Below, in pieces: positions 7,701 through 16,600 of a stretch of DNA of 64,000 nt (its first letter is position 1; each line of letters starts with the position of its first letter). The DNA is from an uncultured Flavobacteriaceae bacterium (lineage in GTDB: Bacteria > Bacteroidota > Bacteroidia > Flavobacteriales > Flavobacteriaceae): NCBI GenBank assembly GCA_947494205.1, contig CANLUH010000004.1, forward strand, positions 1-64,000, read 5' to 3'. A program made the translations under genes and the position numbers. The notes beneath the pieces were generated by a model. The model saw only the letters and a list, made by a program, of their open reading frames with translations, was not told the origin of the DNA and did no database searches.

Positions 7701-9143
7701 GGTATTATTAGAGGCAATTAATTTAACATCGTGCTTTCTTGCTAACTTTATTAATGTGGGGTTTACTCTGTCTTCATCTTCTTGATTGTGTCGCATTAAC
7801 TCGACATATAAATCGTCACCAAAGGCTTCTTTCCACCACAATAGTGCTTCTTCTGCTTGGTTTTCACCTATATTTAAAACTTTACTAGGCACTTCCCCGT
7901 AAAGGTTACCTGTAAGCACAATAAGATCTTCTTTGTATTCCTGAATTAATTTTTTATCAATTCTAGGCACATAATAAAACCCATTAACAAAGGCATGAGA
8001 AGATAGTTTTGCCAGATTATGGTAACCATTTTTATTTTTAGCAAGTAATACTATTTGATACCCATTGTCTTTTCTGGTTTTATCTAAATGGTCTTCGCAA
8101 ACAAAAAACTCACAACCTATAATTGGTTTTATCTCTTTTACCGTTGCAACTTCCCCTTTCGCTTCTGCTTCTTCAATTTTAGCTTTAGCTGCTTTATTAT
8201 GTTTATTAGCTGCATTTACAAAATGAAAGGCTCCCATCATGTTTGCATGATCAGTTAATGCTACGGCTGGCATATTTTGTTTTGCCGCTGCACCAATAAT
8301 ATCACCTACACTCATTGTAGATTGTAATACAGAGAATTGAGAATGGTTATGTAAGTGTACAAAGTCTACGTTTTGCAACCCTTCAATATTCTCTTTTATT
8401 TCTTCGTCTGATACGCCTCCTGTTTCTTGTTTCTGTAATCGTGCATTAATTTTAGCACTTTCTCGCTTTAAATTAATGTGTTTTAAACCAATTAACTTAA
8501 TTGGTTGCGGATTTACTTCAGAGAAACGTTCGAAGTAATCTGGAGCAACATCTAGTTGCTCTTCTGTATATTGTCTTTTTCTTACTAACTCAAAAAAGCA
8601 TCGCGTTGTTGCTTCAACATCGGCAGTAGCGTTGTGCGCTTCTGCAAATCCGTCACCAAACAGAAACTTGTGTAATTCAGATAGTGTTGGCAACTTAAAT
8701 CGTCCTCCTCTACCTCCTGGAATTTGGCATAGACTTGCCGTATGTTCTGTACAGGTATCTAAAACTGGTAATTCTTGCAAAGCATTTGTAACGGTTTCTC
8801 TATGAAACTCTGCCCCCATAATATTTAGGTCGAACTTTACATTCTGTCCAACAACAAACTTCGTTTTACTTAAAGCTATATTAAATTTCTCTAAAACTTC
8901 TGTAAGCGACACCCCTTGTTCTTCCGCTAATTCTGTAGAAATTCCATGAATTTTCTCTGCATCGTAGGGAATGTTAAAACCTTCTGGTTTCACCAAATAA
9001 TCTTGACTTTCTATACATTTCCCCATCTCATCATGTAATTGCCATGCAATTTGAATACAACGAGGCCAATTATCGGTATCTGTAATTGGTGCATCCCAAC
9101 GTTTAGGCAATCCAGTAGTTTCCGTATCGAAAATTAAGTACAT
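4755..9143 (-). CDS. dnaE: DNA polymerase III alpha subunit with fused 3'-5' exonuclease
   Basis: The 1462-residue replicative polymerase is longer than the roughly 1160 residues of E. coli DnaE because it opens with a DnaQ-like DEDD exonuclease: FDTETTGLP (about 5-13), NVKFDLN near 101-107 and HNATADVEAT near 170. Next come a PHP domain (FVHLHNHSQFSV, about 261), the palm with GPGRGSAAGS and the catalytic PDIDIDF (P689, D690, D692, D694), helix-hairpin-helix segments, and an OB fold with ITFGGVVTDVQHRVSKQG. Polymerase and proofreading thus lie in one chain, as in other flavobacteria. It is followed directly by the serine hydrolase gene. Confidence 0.96.
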   Translation of the reverse strand: MYLIFDTETTGLPKRWDAPITDTDNWPRCIQIAWQLHDEMGKCIESQDYLVKPEGFNIPYDAEKIHGISTELAEEQGVSLTEVLEKFNIALSKTKFVVGQNVKFDLNIMGAEFHRETVTNALQELPVLDTCTEHTASLCQIPGGRGGRFKLPTLSELHKFLFGDGFAEAHNATADVEATTRCFFELVRKRQYTEEQLDVAPDYFERFSEVNPQPIKLIGLKHINLKRESAKINARLQKQETGGVSDEEIKENIEGLQNVDFVHLHNHSQFSVLQSTMSVGDIIGAAAKQNMPAVALTDHANMMGAFHFVNAANKHNKAAKAKIEEAEAKGEVATVKEIKPIIGCEFFVCEDHLDKTRKDNGYQIVLLAKNKNGYHNLAKLSSHAFVNGFYYVPRIDKKLIQEYKEDLIVLTGNLYGEVPSKVLNIGENQAEEALLWWKEAFGDDLYVELMRHNQEDEDRVNPTLIKLARKHDVKLIASNNTYYANQDDANAHDILLCVKDGEKQATPIGRGRGYRYGLPNRDYYFKSADQMKQAFKDVPDAIINIQEVVDKVEAYQLARDVLLPAFDIPEQFVHKEDEVDGGKRGENAFLRHLTYEGAKKRYDEPLSEEVTERLDFELEVIEKTGYPGYFLIVEDFIREARNMDVSVGPGRGSAAGSVVAYCLWITNIDPMKYNLLFERFLNPDRVSMPDIDIDFDDEGRSRVMDYVIEKYGSNQVAQIITYGTMAAKSSIRDTARVLDLPLFDADRIAKLIPNMSKLRKIFGADEKGLKNMFRSEELEKVNELLNISEGSDLQAETLNLARSLEGSVRNTGIHACGVIITPDDITKFVPVSTAKDSDLYVTQFDNSVVEDAGLLKMDFLGLKTLTLIKDTVKIVKAKHDILLDPDSFPLDDVKTYELFQRGETVGVFQYESPGMQKHLKDLKPTVFDDLIAMNALYRPGPMEYIPSFVRRKHGDEDIEYDLPAMEEYLKETYGITVYQEQVMLLSQKLADFTKGEADVLRKAMGKKQIAVLDKMKPKFIEQASANGHDAKKLEKIWKDWEAFASYAFNKSHSTCYAWIAYQTAYLKAHYPAEYMAAVLSNNMNDIKQVTFFMEECKRMKLDVLGPDVNESFYKFSVNQDYAVRFGMGAIKGVGHGAVMTIVENRKKDGNYKSIFDIAKRIDLRAANKKAFENLALAGGFDCFEGTHRAQYFHKEGSDLTFLEKAIKYAQKHKENENSAQVSLFGEASNVQIEEPQVPPCETWGTMEKLAKEREVVGIYISGHPLDDFRTEMKTFCKGTIGDFYNLEQNVNKDITFGGVVTDVQHRVSKQGKGWALFTIEDFTDSYEFRIFGEDYLKFRHFLMQNNFVHVKTFIREGWINKDTGKRSDPRIQFNNFQLLHDVMEKSVRKLSIQLNIKELESDKIRKLKELIAMHPGSHLLNFLVYENRDKIKLEMPSRKQKVKVSQELLDELEEQQVLYKLN

Positions 9144-9254
9144 ACTCTCTATTTAGATATTTGTTTTTGAGGTCTTTAAGAATTTTAAAGCTAGCATATA
9201 AAAATACATAAAATTGTTACTTTAAAAAGCGAAAGTTATAAACAGTTGTAAACA

Positions 9255-9285
9255 AAAAAACGCAACCTATTAGGTTGCGTTTTTT
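9255..9285 (-). terminator. terminator between the 9309-9995 gene and dnaE
   Basis: A perfect 13-bp stem AAAAAACGCAACC/GGTTGCGTTTTTT with a TATTA loop follows the stop codon of the upstream lipoprotein gene. It can act on either strand and isolates dnaE from that gene. Confidence 0.85.
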
Positions 9286-9308
9286 AATATTTTTTAAATG
9301 ATTTTAAC

Positions 9309-9995
9309 TTACATGCAAGTTAAACCATCTATTGTAGTTTGTATACTTCCGTCTCCGTCTCCACAAGCTGTGATTTGAGTTTGCAACGCTGTTTTATAGG
9401 CATTACACACGGTTTCGTAGTTTGCATCTGTCATCGCAGCTGCATCAAAACTTAAAAAGGTAGCATCTACTACCGCAGTCGCTTCTGCACATGTTACACT
9501 TCCGGATCCTCCTGTAGAGGTAATAGTTCCTCCTAAAGGTACTTTATGGAAAAATCCTTTATTAAAATTTATAGAGGATAAACCAGAGGAATTAAAGGCA
9601 TTAAAATAGAATTCTCCTGAGACCGTGCCACCTTCTGTATCTACTTCTTTAATATCAATAACACCATCGGCAGGATATATCTGCACACTTGGATCTGGAG
9701 TATTGTTTGTAGACCACATAACGCTATTAACGTCTAAAAGTGATCCAGAAGAAGACGTATCTACCATGTCATGCAATCCCAATGCAGCAGAGTTAGATAC
9801 TAATGTCACTGTTTCAAAGTTATCTGATCCGACAATTGTAAGAACGCCAGATGCATCAATATTTGCTCTGTAAGTAATCGCTTCCCAAAGATTACCATCC
9901 TTTTTTGCCTGAAAAGAAGGAGTATTAAATTCTAATTCTTCACCACAACCGAAAAAAGTAAATATGGTAAGGACTAAAACAATAAACTTTTTCAT
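9309..9995 (-). CDS. lipoprotein of unknown function (DUF6252-like)
   Basis: The 228-residue product has a lipoprotein signal ending in the lipobox FFGC (Cys17). The mature part opens with FNTPSFQAKKDGNLWEA, which resembles the DUF6252 group of flavobacterial lipoproteins, and is dominated by predicted beta strands. The last 60 residues hold a helical segment with three cysteines (in VTCAEA, TVCNAY and TACGDG). It is probably anchored to an outer or inner membrane; no catalytic motif is visible. It is a single-gene unit with its own terminator and a -7-like promoter box. Confidence 0.8.
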   Translation of the reverse strand: MKKFIVLVLTIFTFFGCGEELEFNTPSFQAKKDGNLWEAITYRANIDASGVLTIVGSDNFETVTLVSNSAALGLHDMVDTSSSGSLLDVNSVMWSTNNTPDPSVQIYPADGVIDIKEVDTEGGTVSGEFYFNAFNSSGLSSINFNKGFFHKVPLGGTITSTGGSGSVTCAEATAVVDATFLSFDAAAMTDANYETVCNAYKTALQTQITACGDGDGSIQTTIDGLTCM

Positions 9996-10017
9996 AATAG
10001 TTATTTTTAATAGGAAT

Positions 10018-10025
10018 CAAAAATA
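10018..10025 (-). promoter_or_regulatory. -7 box upstream of the lipoprotein gene
   Basis: On the minus strand TATTTTTG matches TAnnTTTG perfectly, 22 bases before the ATG. No TTG lies at the right distance, so only the -7 element is supported. Confidence 0.4.
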
Positions 10026-10064
10026 GAATAAAAATTATAAATTCCACATAATAACGCCAAAAAC

Positions 10065-10094
10065 TTGAAATTTAAATAAATGTACCTATCTTTG
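10065..10094 (+). promoter_or_regulatory. promoter of rpsP
   Basis: TTG (10065-10067) and TATCTTTG (10087-10094) are 19 bases apart, a perfect match to the Bacteroidota housekeeping consensus. The predicted start is near 10101, giving a leader of about 43 bases. Confidence 0.8.
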
Positions 10095-10143
10095 CGCCTC
10101 ATTATTAATAATCGAGGTCGAGAACCTCACAAATTAATTTTTT

Positions 10144-10644
10144 ATGCCAGTAAAAATTAGATTACAAAGACACGGTAAAAAAGGAAAACCGTTTTATTGG
10201 ATTGTTGCAGCCGATTCTAGAGCTAAAAGAGATGGTAAATACTTAGAGAAATTAGGTGTTTACAATCCTAACACTAACCCAGCAACTATCGATTTAGATG
10301 TTGATGGAGCAGTTAAATGGTTACAGAATGGTGCACAACCTACTGACACAGCAAAAAACTTATTGTCTTACAAAGGCGCTTTATTAAAAAATCACCTAGC
10401 TGGTGGTGTTAGAAAAGGAGCTTTAACTGAAGAGCAAGCTGAAGCAAAATTTACAGCTTGGTTAGAAGAAAAGACAGGTAAAGTTGATTCTAAAAAAGAT
10501 GGTTTAGCACAAGCAGAAGCAGATGCTAAAGCAAAAGCTTTAGAAGCTGAAAAAGCAGTAAACGAAGCAAGAATTGCAGCTGCAGCTCCTGTTGTAGAGG
10601 AAGAAGTTGCTGAAGCAACTGAAGCTTCTAACGAAGAAGAATAG
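10144..10644 (+). CDS. rpsP: 30S ribosomal protein S16
   Basis: Residues 1-80 are a typical S16: the start PVKIRLQRHGKKGKPFYWIV, then ADSRAKRDGKYLEKLGVYNP. At 166 residues the protein is twice as long as E. coli S16; the extra 80 or so residues are rich in Ala, Glu and Lys and end in a very acidic tail. Long S16 tails are usual in Bacteroidota. The gene has a consensus promoter and its own terminator, so it is at least partly separated from rimM, with which it usually forms an operon. Confidence 0.97.
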   Translation: MPVKIRLQRHGKKGKPFYWIVAADSRAKRDGKYLEKLGVYNPNTNPATIDLDVDGAVKWLQNGAQPTDTAKNLLSYKGALLKNHLAGGVRKGALTEEQAEAKFTAWLEEKTGKVDSKKDGLAQAEADAKAKALEAEKAVNEARIAAAAPVVEEEVAEATEASNEEE

Positions 10645-10666
10645 AAATTTATTTTTTATACTTTTA

Positions 10667-10697
10667 AAACTCCGATATAACTATCGGAGTTTTTTTA
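10667..10697 (+). terminator. terminator after rpsP
   Basis: An inverted repeat AAAACTCCGATA/TATCGGAGTTTT with a short loop and a following T run lies 23 bases after the rpsP stop. Confidence 0.85.
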
Positions 10698-10783
10698 TGT
10701 ATAGATATTTTTTCAGGTATTAATACAAAAAGAATAGTTCTAATAAATTATAGAAAGACTATTTTTATTAAATAATAATATGA

Positions 10784-10801
10784 TTTCCGTTGTCTAGGAA
10801 A
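10784..10801 (+). promoter_or_regulatory. TTTCCG-N6-(C)GGAAA hairpin in the rimM leader
   Basis: TTTCCG at 10784-10789 faces AGGAAA at 10796-10801 across six bases (TTGTCT); one base departs from perfect symmetry. The same element occurs before the ferredoxin gene (24625-24642) and before lrp (47366-47383). It could be an operator or an mRNA hairpin. It begins 36 bases before the rimM ATG. Confidence 0.55.
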
Positions 10802-10827
10802 TGAAAAATAAAATTTTCGATGAATAA
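10801..10827 (+). other. possible upstream ORF overlapping the rimM start (MKNKIFDE)
   Basis: An ATG at the end of the hairpin opens an eight-codon frame whose TAA (10825-10827) lies just inside rimM, in a different frame. A similar frame (MKNEIP) follows the matching hairpin before lrp. Translation of so short an ORF cannot be proven from sequence. Confidence 0.3.
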
Positions 10828-11350
10828 GCAAGATTGTTTTTTTCTAGGTAAAATTGTTAAAAAATATAGCTTTAAAGGCGAATTACTAGCAAAACTAGAT
10901 ACAGATGAACCAGAACTATACAAGGATTTAGAATCTGTTTTTGTAGATTTAAAAGGTGCCTTAATTCCTTTTTTTATTGAAAGTTCTCAGTTACATAAAT
11001 CTGAATTACTTCGTATTAAATTTGAGGAAGTAGATACCGAAGAAGATGCAGATGCTTTAATGAAATGCGAACTATACTTACCTCTTGATTTTTTACCAGA
11101 GCTTGAAGACGACAAATTTTATTTTCATGAAATTATTGGTTTTAATGTAGAAGATAAAAATTTTGGAACTGTAGGAGTCATTACTGGTGTTAACGATTCT
11201 ACATCTCAATCTTTATTTGAAATAGACCGCGATGGCACTGAGATTTTAATTCCTATGAATGATGAATTTATCTCGAAAGTAGACAAACCTAACAAAACTA
11301 TTTTTGTTGAGACTCCTGAAGGTTTAATTGATTTATATTTAGAAGAATAA
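10820..11350 (+). CDS. rimM: ribosome maturation factor RimM
   Basis: The 176-residue protein shows the RimM layout: N-terminal barrel starting FFLGKIVKKYSFKGELLAKL (about 7-26), and a PRC-barrel half with FYFHEIIGFNV and the family-typical end EILIPMNDEFISKVDKPNK. RimM binds S19 in the 30S head and assists late 16S rRNA processing. The gene follows rpsP but is separated from it by a strong terminator and a 170-base gap. Two bases separate its stop from the next methyltransferase gene, so those two are one unit. The leader carries an unusual hairpin and mini-ORF. Confidence 0.95.
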   Translation: MNKQDCFFLGKIVKKYSFKGELLAKLDTDEPELYKDLESVFVDLKGALIPFFIESSQLHKSELLRIKFEEVDTEEDADALMKCELYLPLDFLPELEDDKFYFHEIIGFNVEDKNFGTVGVITGVNDSTSQSLFEIDRDGTEILIPMNDEFISKVDKPNKTIFVETPEGLIDLYLEE

Positions 11351-11352
11351 TC

Positions 11353-12069
11353 ATGTCTAAAATGCCTTTTAAATTTAAGCAGTTTGAAGTAAACCAAGAC
11401 CAATGTGCCATGAAAATTGGTACGGATGGCGTATTGTTAGGTGCTTGGGCCTCTATTGAAAAGAACCCTTTTGCTGTTCTAGATATTGGAGCTGGAACTG
11501 GTATTATTGGATTAATGTTGGCACAACGAAGTCATGCTGAAGTTATTGATGCTCTAGAAATTGATGAATTGGCCTACGAACAATGTGTAGATAATTTTGA
11601 AGCGTCTCCGTGGGGAGACCGCCTGTTTTGCTATCATGCAGATTTAGCCGAATTTACAGAAGAAATAGACGATAAATACGACTTAATTATCTCGAACCCT
11701 CCATTTTATTCTGAGGATTTTAAAACTGAAAATGCGCAACGTGACTTGGCTCGTTTTAGCGACGCCATGCCTTTTGACCATTTAGTAGATAGTGTTTCTA
11801 GACTACTAATAGAAGACGGCACATTCTGTACTATCATTCCGTTTAAAGAAGAAGCAAATTTTATTGACTTAGCTTCAAAAGTAGGTTTGCACACAAATAA
11901 AATATGTCGTGTACGTGGCAATGAAGCAACAGAACTAAAGCGTAGTTTACTTGAAATGTCTTTCCGCGAAAGCGCTATAAAAACGTCTGAACTTGTTATA
12001 GAACAGGCAAGACACGAATACACAGAAGATTATAAAAATCTTACTAAAGAATTTTATCTTAAAATGTAG
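11353..12069 (+). CDS. trmN6: tRNA1(Val) (adenine(37)-N6)-methyltransferase
   Basis: The 238-residue class I methyltransferase has the SAM-binding motif VLDIGAGTG (42-50) and the N6-adenine catalytic motif NPPF (115-118). The N-terminal block FKFKQFEVNQDQCAMKIGTD is typical of the TrmN6/YfiC group, which modifies A37 of tRNA-Val. It lies two bases after rimM, so both genes probably serve translation-related RNA or ribosome maturation in one transcript. The exact tRNA target is inferred from the family. Confidence 0.88.
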   Translation: MSKMPFKFKQFEVNQDQCAMKIGTDGVLLGAWASIEKNPFAVLDIGAGTGIIGLMLAQRSHAEVIDALEIDELAYEQCVDNFEASPWGDRLFCYHADLAEFTEEIDDKYDLIISNPPFYSEDFKTENAQRDLARFSDAMPFDHLVDSVSRLLIEDGTFCTIIPFKEEANFIDLASKVGLHTNKICRVRGNEATELKRSLLEMSFRESAIKTSELVIEQARHEYTEDYKNLTKEFYLKM

Positions 12070-12077
12070 TTTATTAA

Positions 12078-12108
12078 TTGGGCAATGCAAACGTTTTCGC
12101 TATTTTTG
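12078..12108 (+). promoter_or_regulatory. promoter of the acyl-CoA dehydrogenase gene
   Basis: TTG (12078-12080), a 20-base spacer and TATTTTTG (12101-12108) match the consensus fully. The leader to the ATG at 12174 would be about 60 bases. Confidence 0.75.
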
Positions 12109-12173
12109 TTTTCCAAATAATTTGAGTGATTTTGCACATTGCATTTTAACTCGGTAACCATAAAATAAACTAG

Positions 12174-13352
12174 ATGAAACCAGATTTATTTGAAGCACCA
12201 GATTATTACAATCTTGACGAACTTTTAACCGAAGAACATAAATTAGTACGTGATGCTGCCCGCGAATGGGTTAAGCGTGATGTATCCCCTATTATTGAAG
12301 AGGCTGCACAAAAAGCAGAATTCCCTAAGCAAATTGTTAGTGGATTAGCAGAAATTGGCGCTTTTGGCCCTTATATTCCTGAGGAATATGGTGGTGCTGG
12401 TTTAGACCAGATTTCTTATGGTTTAATCATGCAAGAAATTGAACGTGGTGATTCTGGCGTACGTAGTACAGCTTCTGTACAATCGTCTTTAGTAATGTAT
12501 CCTATTTGGAAATACGGAAACGAAGAACAACGTCAAAAATATTTACCAAAATTAGCTAGTGGAGAATGGATTGGTAGTTTTGGTTTAACCGAGCCTGATC
12601 ATGGTAGTAATCCTGGCGGCATGGTAACAAACTTTAAGGATATGGGAGACCATTATCTTTTAAATGGTGCAAAAATGTGGATTTCTAATTCACCGTTTTG
12701 TAACGTTGCTGTTGTTTGGGCTAAAAATGAAGAAGGACGTATACACGGTTTAATTGTAGAACGTGGTATGGAAGGTTTCACAACACCAGAAACACATAAT
12801 AAATGGTCGCTTCGCGCTAGCGCAACTGGTGAACTTATTTTTGACAACGTAAAAGTACCTAAAGAGAATTTATTACCAAACAAATCGGGATTAGGCGCCC
12901 CTCTAGGGTGTTTAGATTCTGCTCGTTTTGGTATTGCTTGGGGAGCAATAGGTGCAGCAATGGACTGCTACGATACTGCTTTAAGATATAGTAAAGAACG
13001 TATTCAATTTGGGAAACCTATTGGACAGTTCCAATTACAACAAAAGAAATTAGCAGAAATGATTACCGAAATCACAAAAGCTCAATTATTAGCTTGGAGA
13101 CTTGGTGTTATGCGTGAAAACGGCACTGCTACATCTGCGCAAATTTCTATGGCAAAACGTAACAATGTAGATATGGCTTTAAAAATTGCTCGTGACGCTA
13201 GACAAATGTTAGGTGGTATGGGTATTTCTGGAGAATACAGCATTATGAGACATATGATGAACCTTGAAAGTGTTGTTACTTACGAGGGAACACACGATAT
13301 ACACTTATTAATTACAGGTTTAGACGTTACAGGATTAAACGCCTTCAAATAG
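12174..13352 (+). CDS. gcdH: glutaryl-CoA dehydrogenase-like acyl-CoA dehydrogenase
   Basis: The 392-residue flavoenzyme has all three acyl-CoA dehydrogenase domains: the N-terminal helical part with FGPYIPEEYGGAGLDQISYG, the middle beta domain with GSFGLTEPDHGSNPGGM and WISNSPFCNVAVVWAK, and the C-terminal part ending TYEGTHDIHLLITGLDVTG. The Glu in YEGTHD is the catalytic base, and this ending is typical of glutaryl-CoA dehydrogenases, which oxidise and decarboxylate glutaryl-CoA to crotonyl-CoA in lysine and tryptophan breakdown. Substrate assignment rests on similarity. It is a single-gene unit with its own promoter and terminator. Confidence 0.87.
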   Translation: MKPDLFEAPDYYNLDELLTEEHKLVRDAAREWVKRDVSPIIEEAAQKAEFPKQIVSGLAEIGAFGPYIPEEYGGAGLDQISYGLIMQEIERGDSGVRSTASVQSSLVMYPIWKYGNEEQRQKYLPKLASGEWIGSFGLTEPDHGSNPGGMVTNFKDMGDHYLLNGAKMWISNSPFCNVAVVWAKNEEGRIHGLIVERGMEGFTTPETHNKWSLRASATGELIFDNVKVPKENLLPNKSGLGAPLGCLDSARFGIAWGAIGAAMDCYDTALRYSKERIQFGKPIGQFQLQQKKLAEMITEITKAQLLAWRLGVMRENGTATSAQISMAKRNNVDMALKIARDARQMLGGMGISGEYSIMRHMMNLESVVTYEGTHDIHLLITGLDVTGLNAFK

Positions 13353-13420
13353 TAGCTAAGCGACGTTTGGCAGTATACTTAGATTGATAAAATCTATTTA
13401 AGTAATTTATAAAAATCACA

Positions 13421-13450
13421 AAAAAACGCTTCAATAATGAAGCGTTTTTT
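13421..13450 (+). terminator. terminator of the acyl-CoA dehydrogenase gene
   Basis: A perfect stem AAAAAACGCTTCA/TGAAGCGTTTTTT with an ATAA loop and further T residues lies about 70 bases after the stop. Confidence 0.85.
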
Positions 13451-13515
13451 TTATGCTCTTTTTTTAAGTTACTAGACTACAATTTTTCTTGATTTACATA
13501 AAACCAACAAAACAC

Positions 13516-13535
13516 AACCACATGAACATGTGGTT
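13516..13535 (+). promoter_or_regulatory. perfect 20-base palindrome overlapping a -33 element
   Basis: AACCACATG and CATGTGGTT face each other across AA, a perfect inverted repeat. Its last two bases are the first two bases of the -33 TTG at 13534-13536, so a bound protein would cover the -33 element of the surface-protein gene. The regulator is unknown. Confidence 0.6.
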
Positions 13536-13564
13536 GACAAGTGGAAATGAGCAAACTACTTTAG
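13534..13564 (+). promoter_or_regulatory. promoter of the leucine-rich surface protein gene
   Basis: TTG (13534-13536), a 20-base spacer and TACTTTAG (13557-13564) match the consensus with one mismatch. The ATG is 40 bases downstream of the -7 box. Confidence 0.6.
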
Positions 13565-13603
13565 CGGTATCATTTATTTCAATACTTATTAAACTAACTA
13601 ATC

Positions 13604-16600
13604 ATGAAAAAAACAATTACACTTTTACTATTCGCAGTATTTCTGCTGTGTTCCAGTACCGCTTCGGCACAATGGTATAATCCAGGCTGGTGGAATTTAG
13701 ATACTAGTGCTACTATAAATATTGGCACCATGGATGATGGTTTTATTACCGAATGGAAAACAACTAATACAAATCAATCCATTACAATTCCCGTAGATAC
13801 AAGTGAAGCTAGTTACTTTTATGTAGTTGACTGGGGTGACGGTACTTCTTTAGAAGTTGTTTCTGAAGTTGCAGGCGACATACCAAATGCTACGCATACA
13901 TATAGCACTGCGGGCACGTATACCGTTAAAATATTACCTATAGACATACAACAAGTATCGGTTAACACATATACAGCAGAGTATAAAGGGTTTCCGAGAA
14001 TTAACTTTAATAATACTGGCAGTAAAGATCAACTCCATAAAATAGTACAATGGGGAGTCGTTAAATTTAGTAGTTTCGAAAACGCATTTTATGGCTGCTC
14101 TAATTTATTAACCGTTCCAACCAGCGAACCTACTGCTGATGGCGGGTTTTTAAGTTTTCAAAATATTTTTAAAAATGCGAGCCAGCTCAATTCTACTTTG
14201 GGTGGTTGGAACATATTAATTGTAAATAATATGCTAGGTGCTTTAGATGGTTCTGGTTTAGATGTATTTAAATATAATAACACACTAAGCGGTTGGGCGA
14301 ATCAAAATGTATTACAGGGTCCATTAACATTAGGTGCAGCTGGCCTTATTTATTGTGAAACCAATGCTAGAGACACATTAATTAATAATGGTTGGACAAT
14401 TACAGGAGATACTTTTCAAGTATGCGAAGATTGCATAGTCCCAACAAATTTATCTGTTTTCGAATATTTTATATCTGGAACAGGAGCTACTTTAACCTGG
14501 AATCATCCAGATCTATCACAACAGAATTGGCAATTTTATGTTTCTTTAGATCCTAATGCTACGCCTCCAAACACATCCACGACTAATTTAATCTCAACAG
14601 CTCCTTTTCCAAATAATACAAATAAAGATATTAGTGGTCTCACACCTAACACTGAATTCTTTTTTTGGGTAAGAGCCAATTGCGATGCATTTGGGTTTAG
14701 CCCATGGTCTAGTAGGCTAACGGTATTTACACCACCATCATGTATAGCGCCTTCTGATGTAATTATAACTGATGTCTCTAACCAAACTGCAAAAATCACA
14801 CCTATTCAAGGAAGTGATGAAACATCCTATGAATACAGAGTTTGGAATAACGATGCAAACTTCAATCAAATACCTTGGACAGCAACTAATAGTACAGAAT
14901 GGATCGTATTGCCCTTAACACCAGACACTAATTATATCGTTTATGTAAAAGCAGTTTGTGATGGCGTTAGAGGAGAGAGCGTTGAAACACCGTCAAGACT
15001 CTTCAAGACGCGACCAACTGATCCTGTACCAGGCGATTTATGTAGCTTTCCAGTATTCTTGCCAGATGTTAGTAGCACATATAATGGAAACACAAATGGT
15101 GCTTATCATGATAATAGTCAAGATTGTTTACCAGGTGGTACGAGTGATTTAATAGGAAGAGATAGGGTTTATATTATTAGTATACCTGATGGCTCTGGGA
15201 TTATCATGAATCATACATCTAACTTTAACTCTATATCTAGAGCTGCCTTTGGTACTAATTCTAATTGCCCTGGTGATAACTTAATACAATGTGGTGATAG
15301 CCAAGCGATGTCGCAGGTAATATGGTCAAACACTACGGGTTCAAGTAAAATATTCTACTGGGTAGAATCTGGAGATGGATCTGAAACAGGAACGTTCACT
15401 TTAGATTGGCAAATTCTTCCCGTAGCAGATATTCCTCTTACCTACATTCCTGATCCTAATTTTGAAGCGTATTTAGAGGCTAATAATATGGGTAATAGTA
15501 TCCCTAATGATCAATTAGTATTAACAGATCTTATTGTATCACAAACTTATTTAAACCTTTATAATCAAAATATTGCAGACCTAACAGGTATTGAAGATTT
15601 TACAGCTTTAACAACATTACACTGCCAAGTAAATCAATTAACTACTTTAGACCTTAGTCAGAATCTTAATTTATCTACTGTATGGGCAAATGAGAATCAA
15701 CTAACCAGTGTTAATTTGGGTAATAACACAAATTATCTAGAAAGCCAAGGTTTATGGCTTACAGGTAATCCATACTTATTTTGTGTTTCTGTAGGCGAAC
15801 AAACTACTGCAGACCTTTGGAATAGTGGTTATTTTCATAGTGGTGATGGCACAACGTCTATACAAGATCTACAGACTATTTTTAGTACAGACTGTACGAG
15901 AACAACGCTTATCCCAGACGCTAATTTTGAGAACTATTTAGAAACCCATAATGCTAGTGGGGCAGTTGTACCACTTGGAAATCCAGCAAGTATGGGTAAT
16001 GGTATTGCTAATGATAATCTAGTATTAACAAATAGAATTATAGGCGTAATAGAGTTAGATGTTACTAATGAAAATATAAACGATTTAACTGGTATAGAAG
16101 ACTTTGCGAGTTTAACTGAATTAACATGTGAAGATAATCCATTAACCATTTTAAACGTTACCCAAAACTTAAGTTTAACTTTTTTAGATCTCGAAGACAC
16201 ACTAATTACCGAGTTAGATGTCAGTCAAAACTTGAATTTAGATCATTTAAGAATCGGTAACACTCCAATTACTGAATTGGATATAAGTAAAAACTTAAAT
16301 TTAACATACATATCTGCAGGTGGTGCTAACTCACAATTAATAAGTTTGGATGCTTCTCTAAACACCAATTTAACAGATATTATTATTTGGAATAGCACGG
16401 TACTTACAAGTTTAAATCTTAGAAATGGGAATAATACTACTGTAATAAATTGTTTCCTGACAAATAATCCAAACTTAACATGTGTACAAGTAGATAATCA
16501 AGCGTATTCAGTAGCAAACTGGGTTATTGATGATGCAAATGTATTTAGCGACTATTGTACAGAATTCCTTACTTATGTACCAGACAATAATTTTGAAAAC

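Noticed and set aside
13489-13680. 63-codon frame before the surface-protein gene
   Set aside because: It covers the promoter and overlaps the signal peptide of the real gene in another frame.
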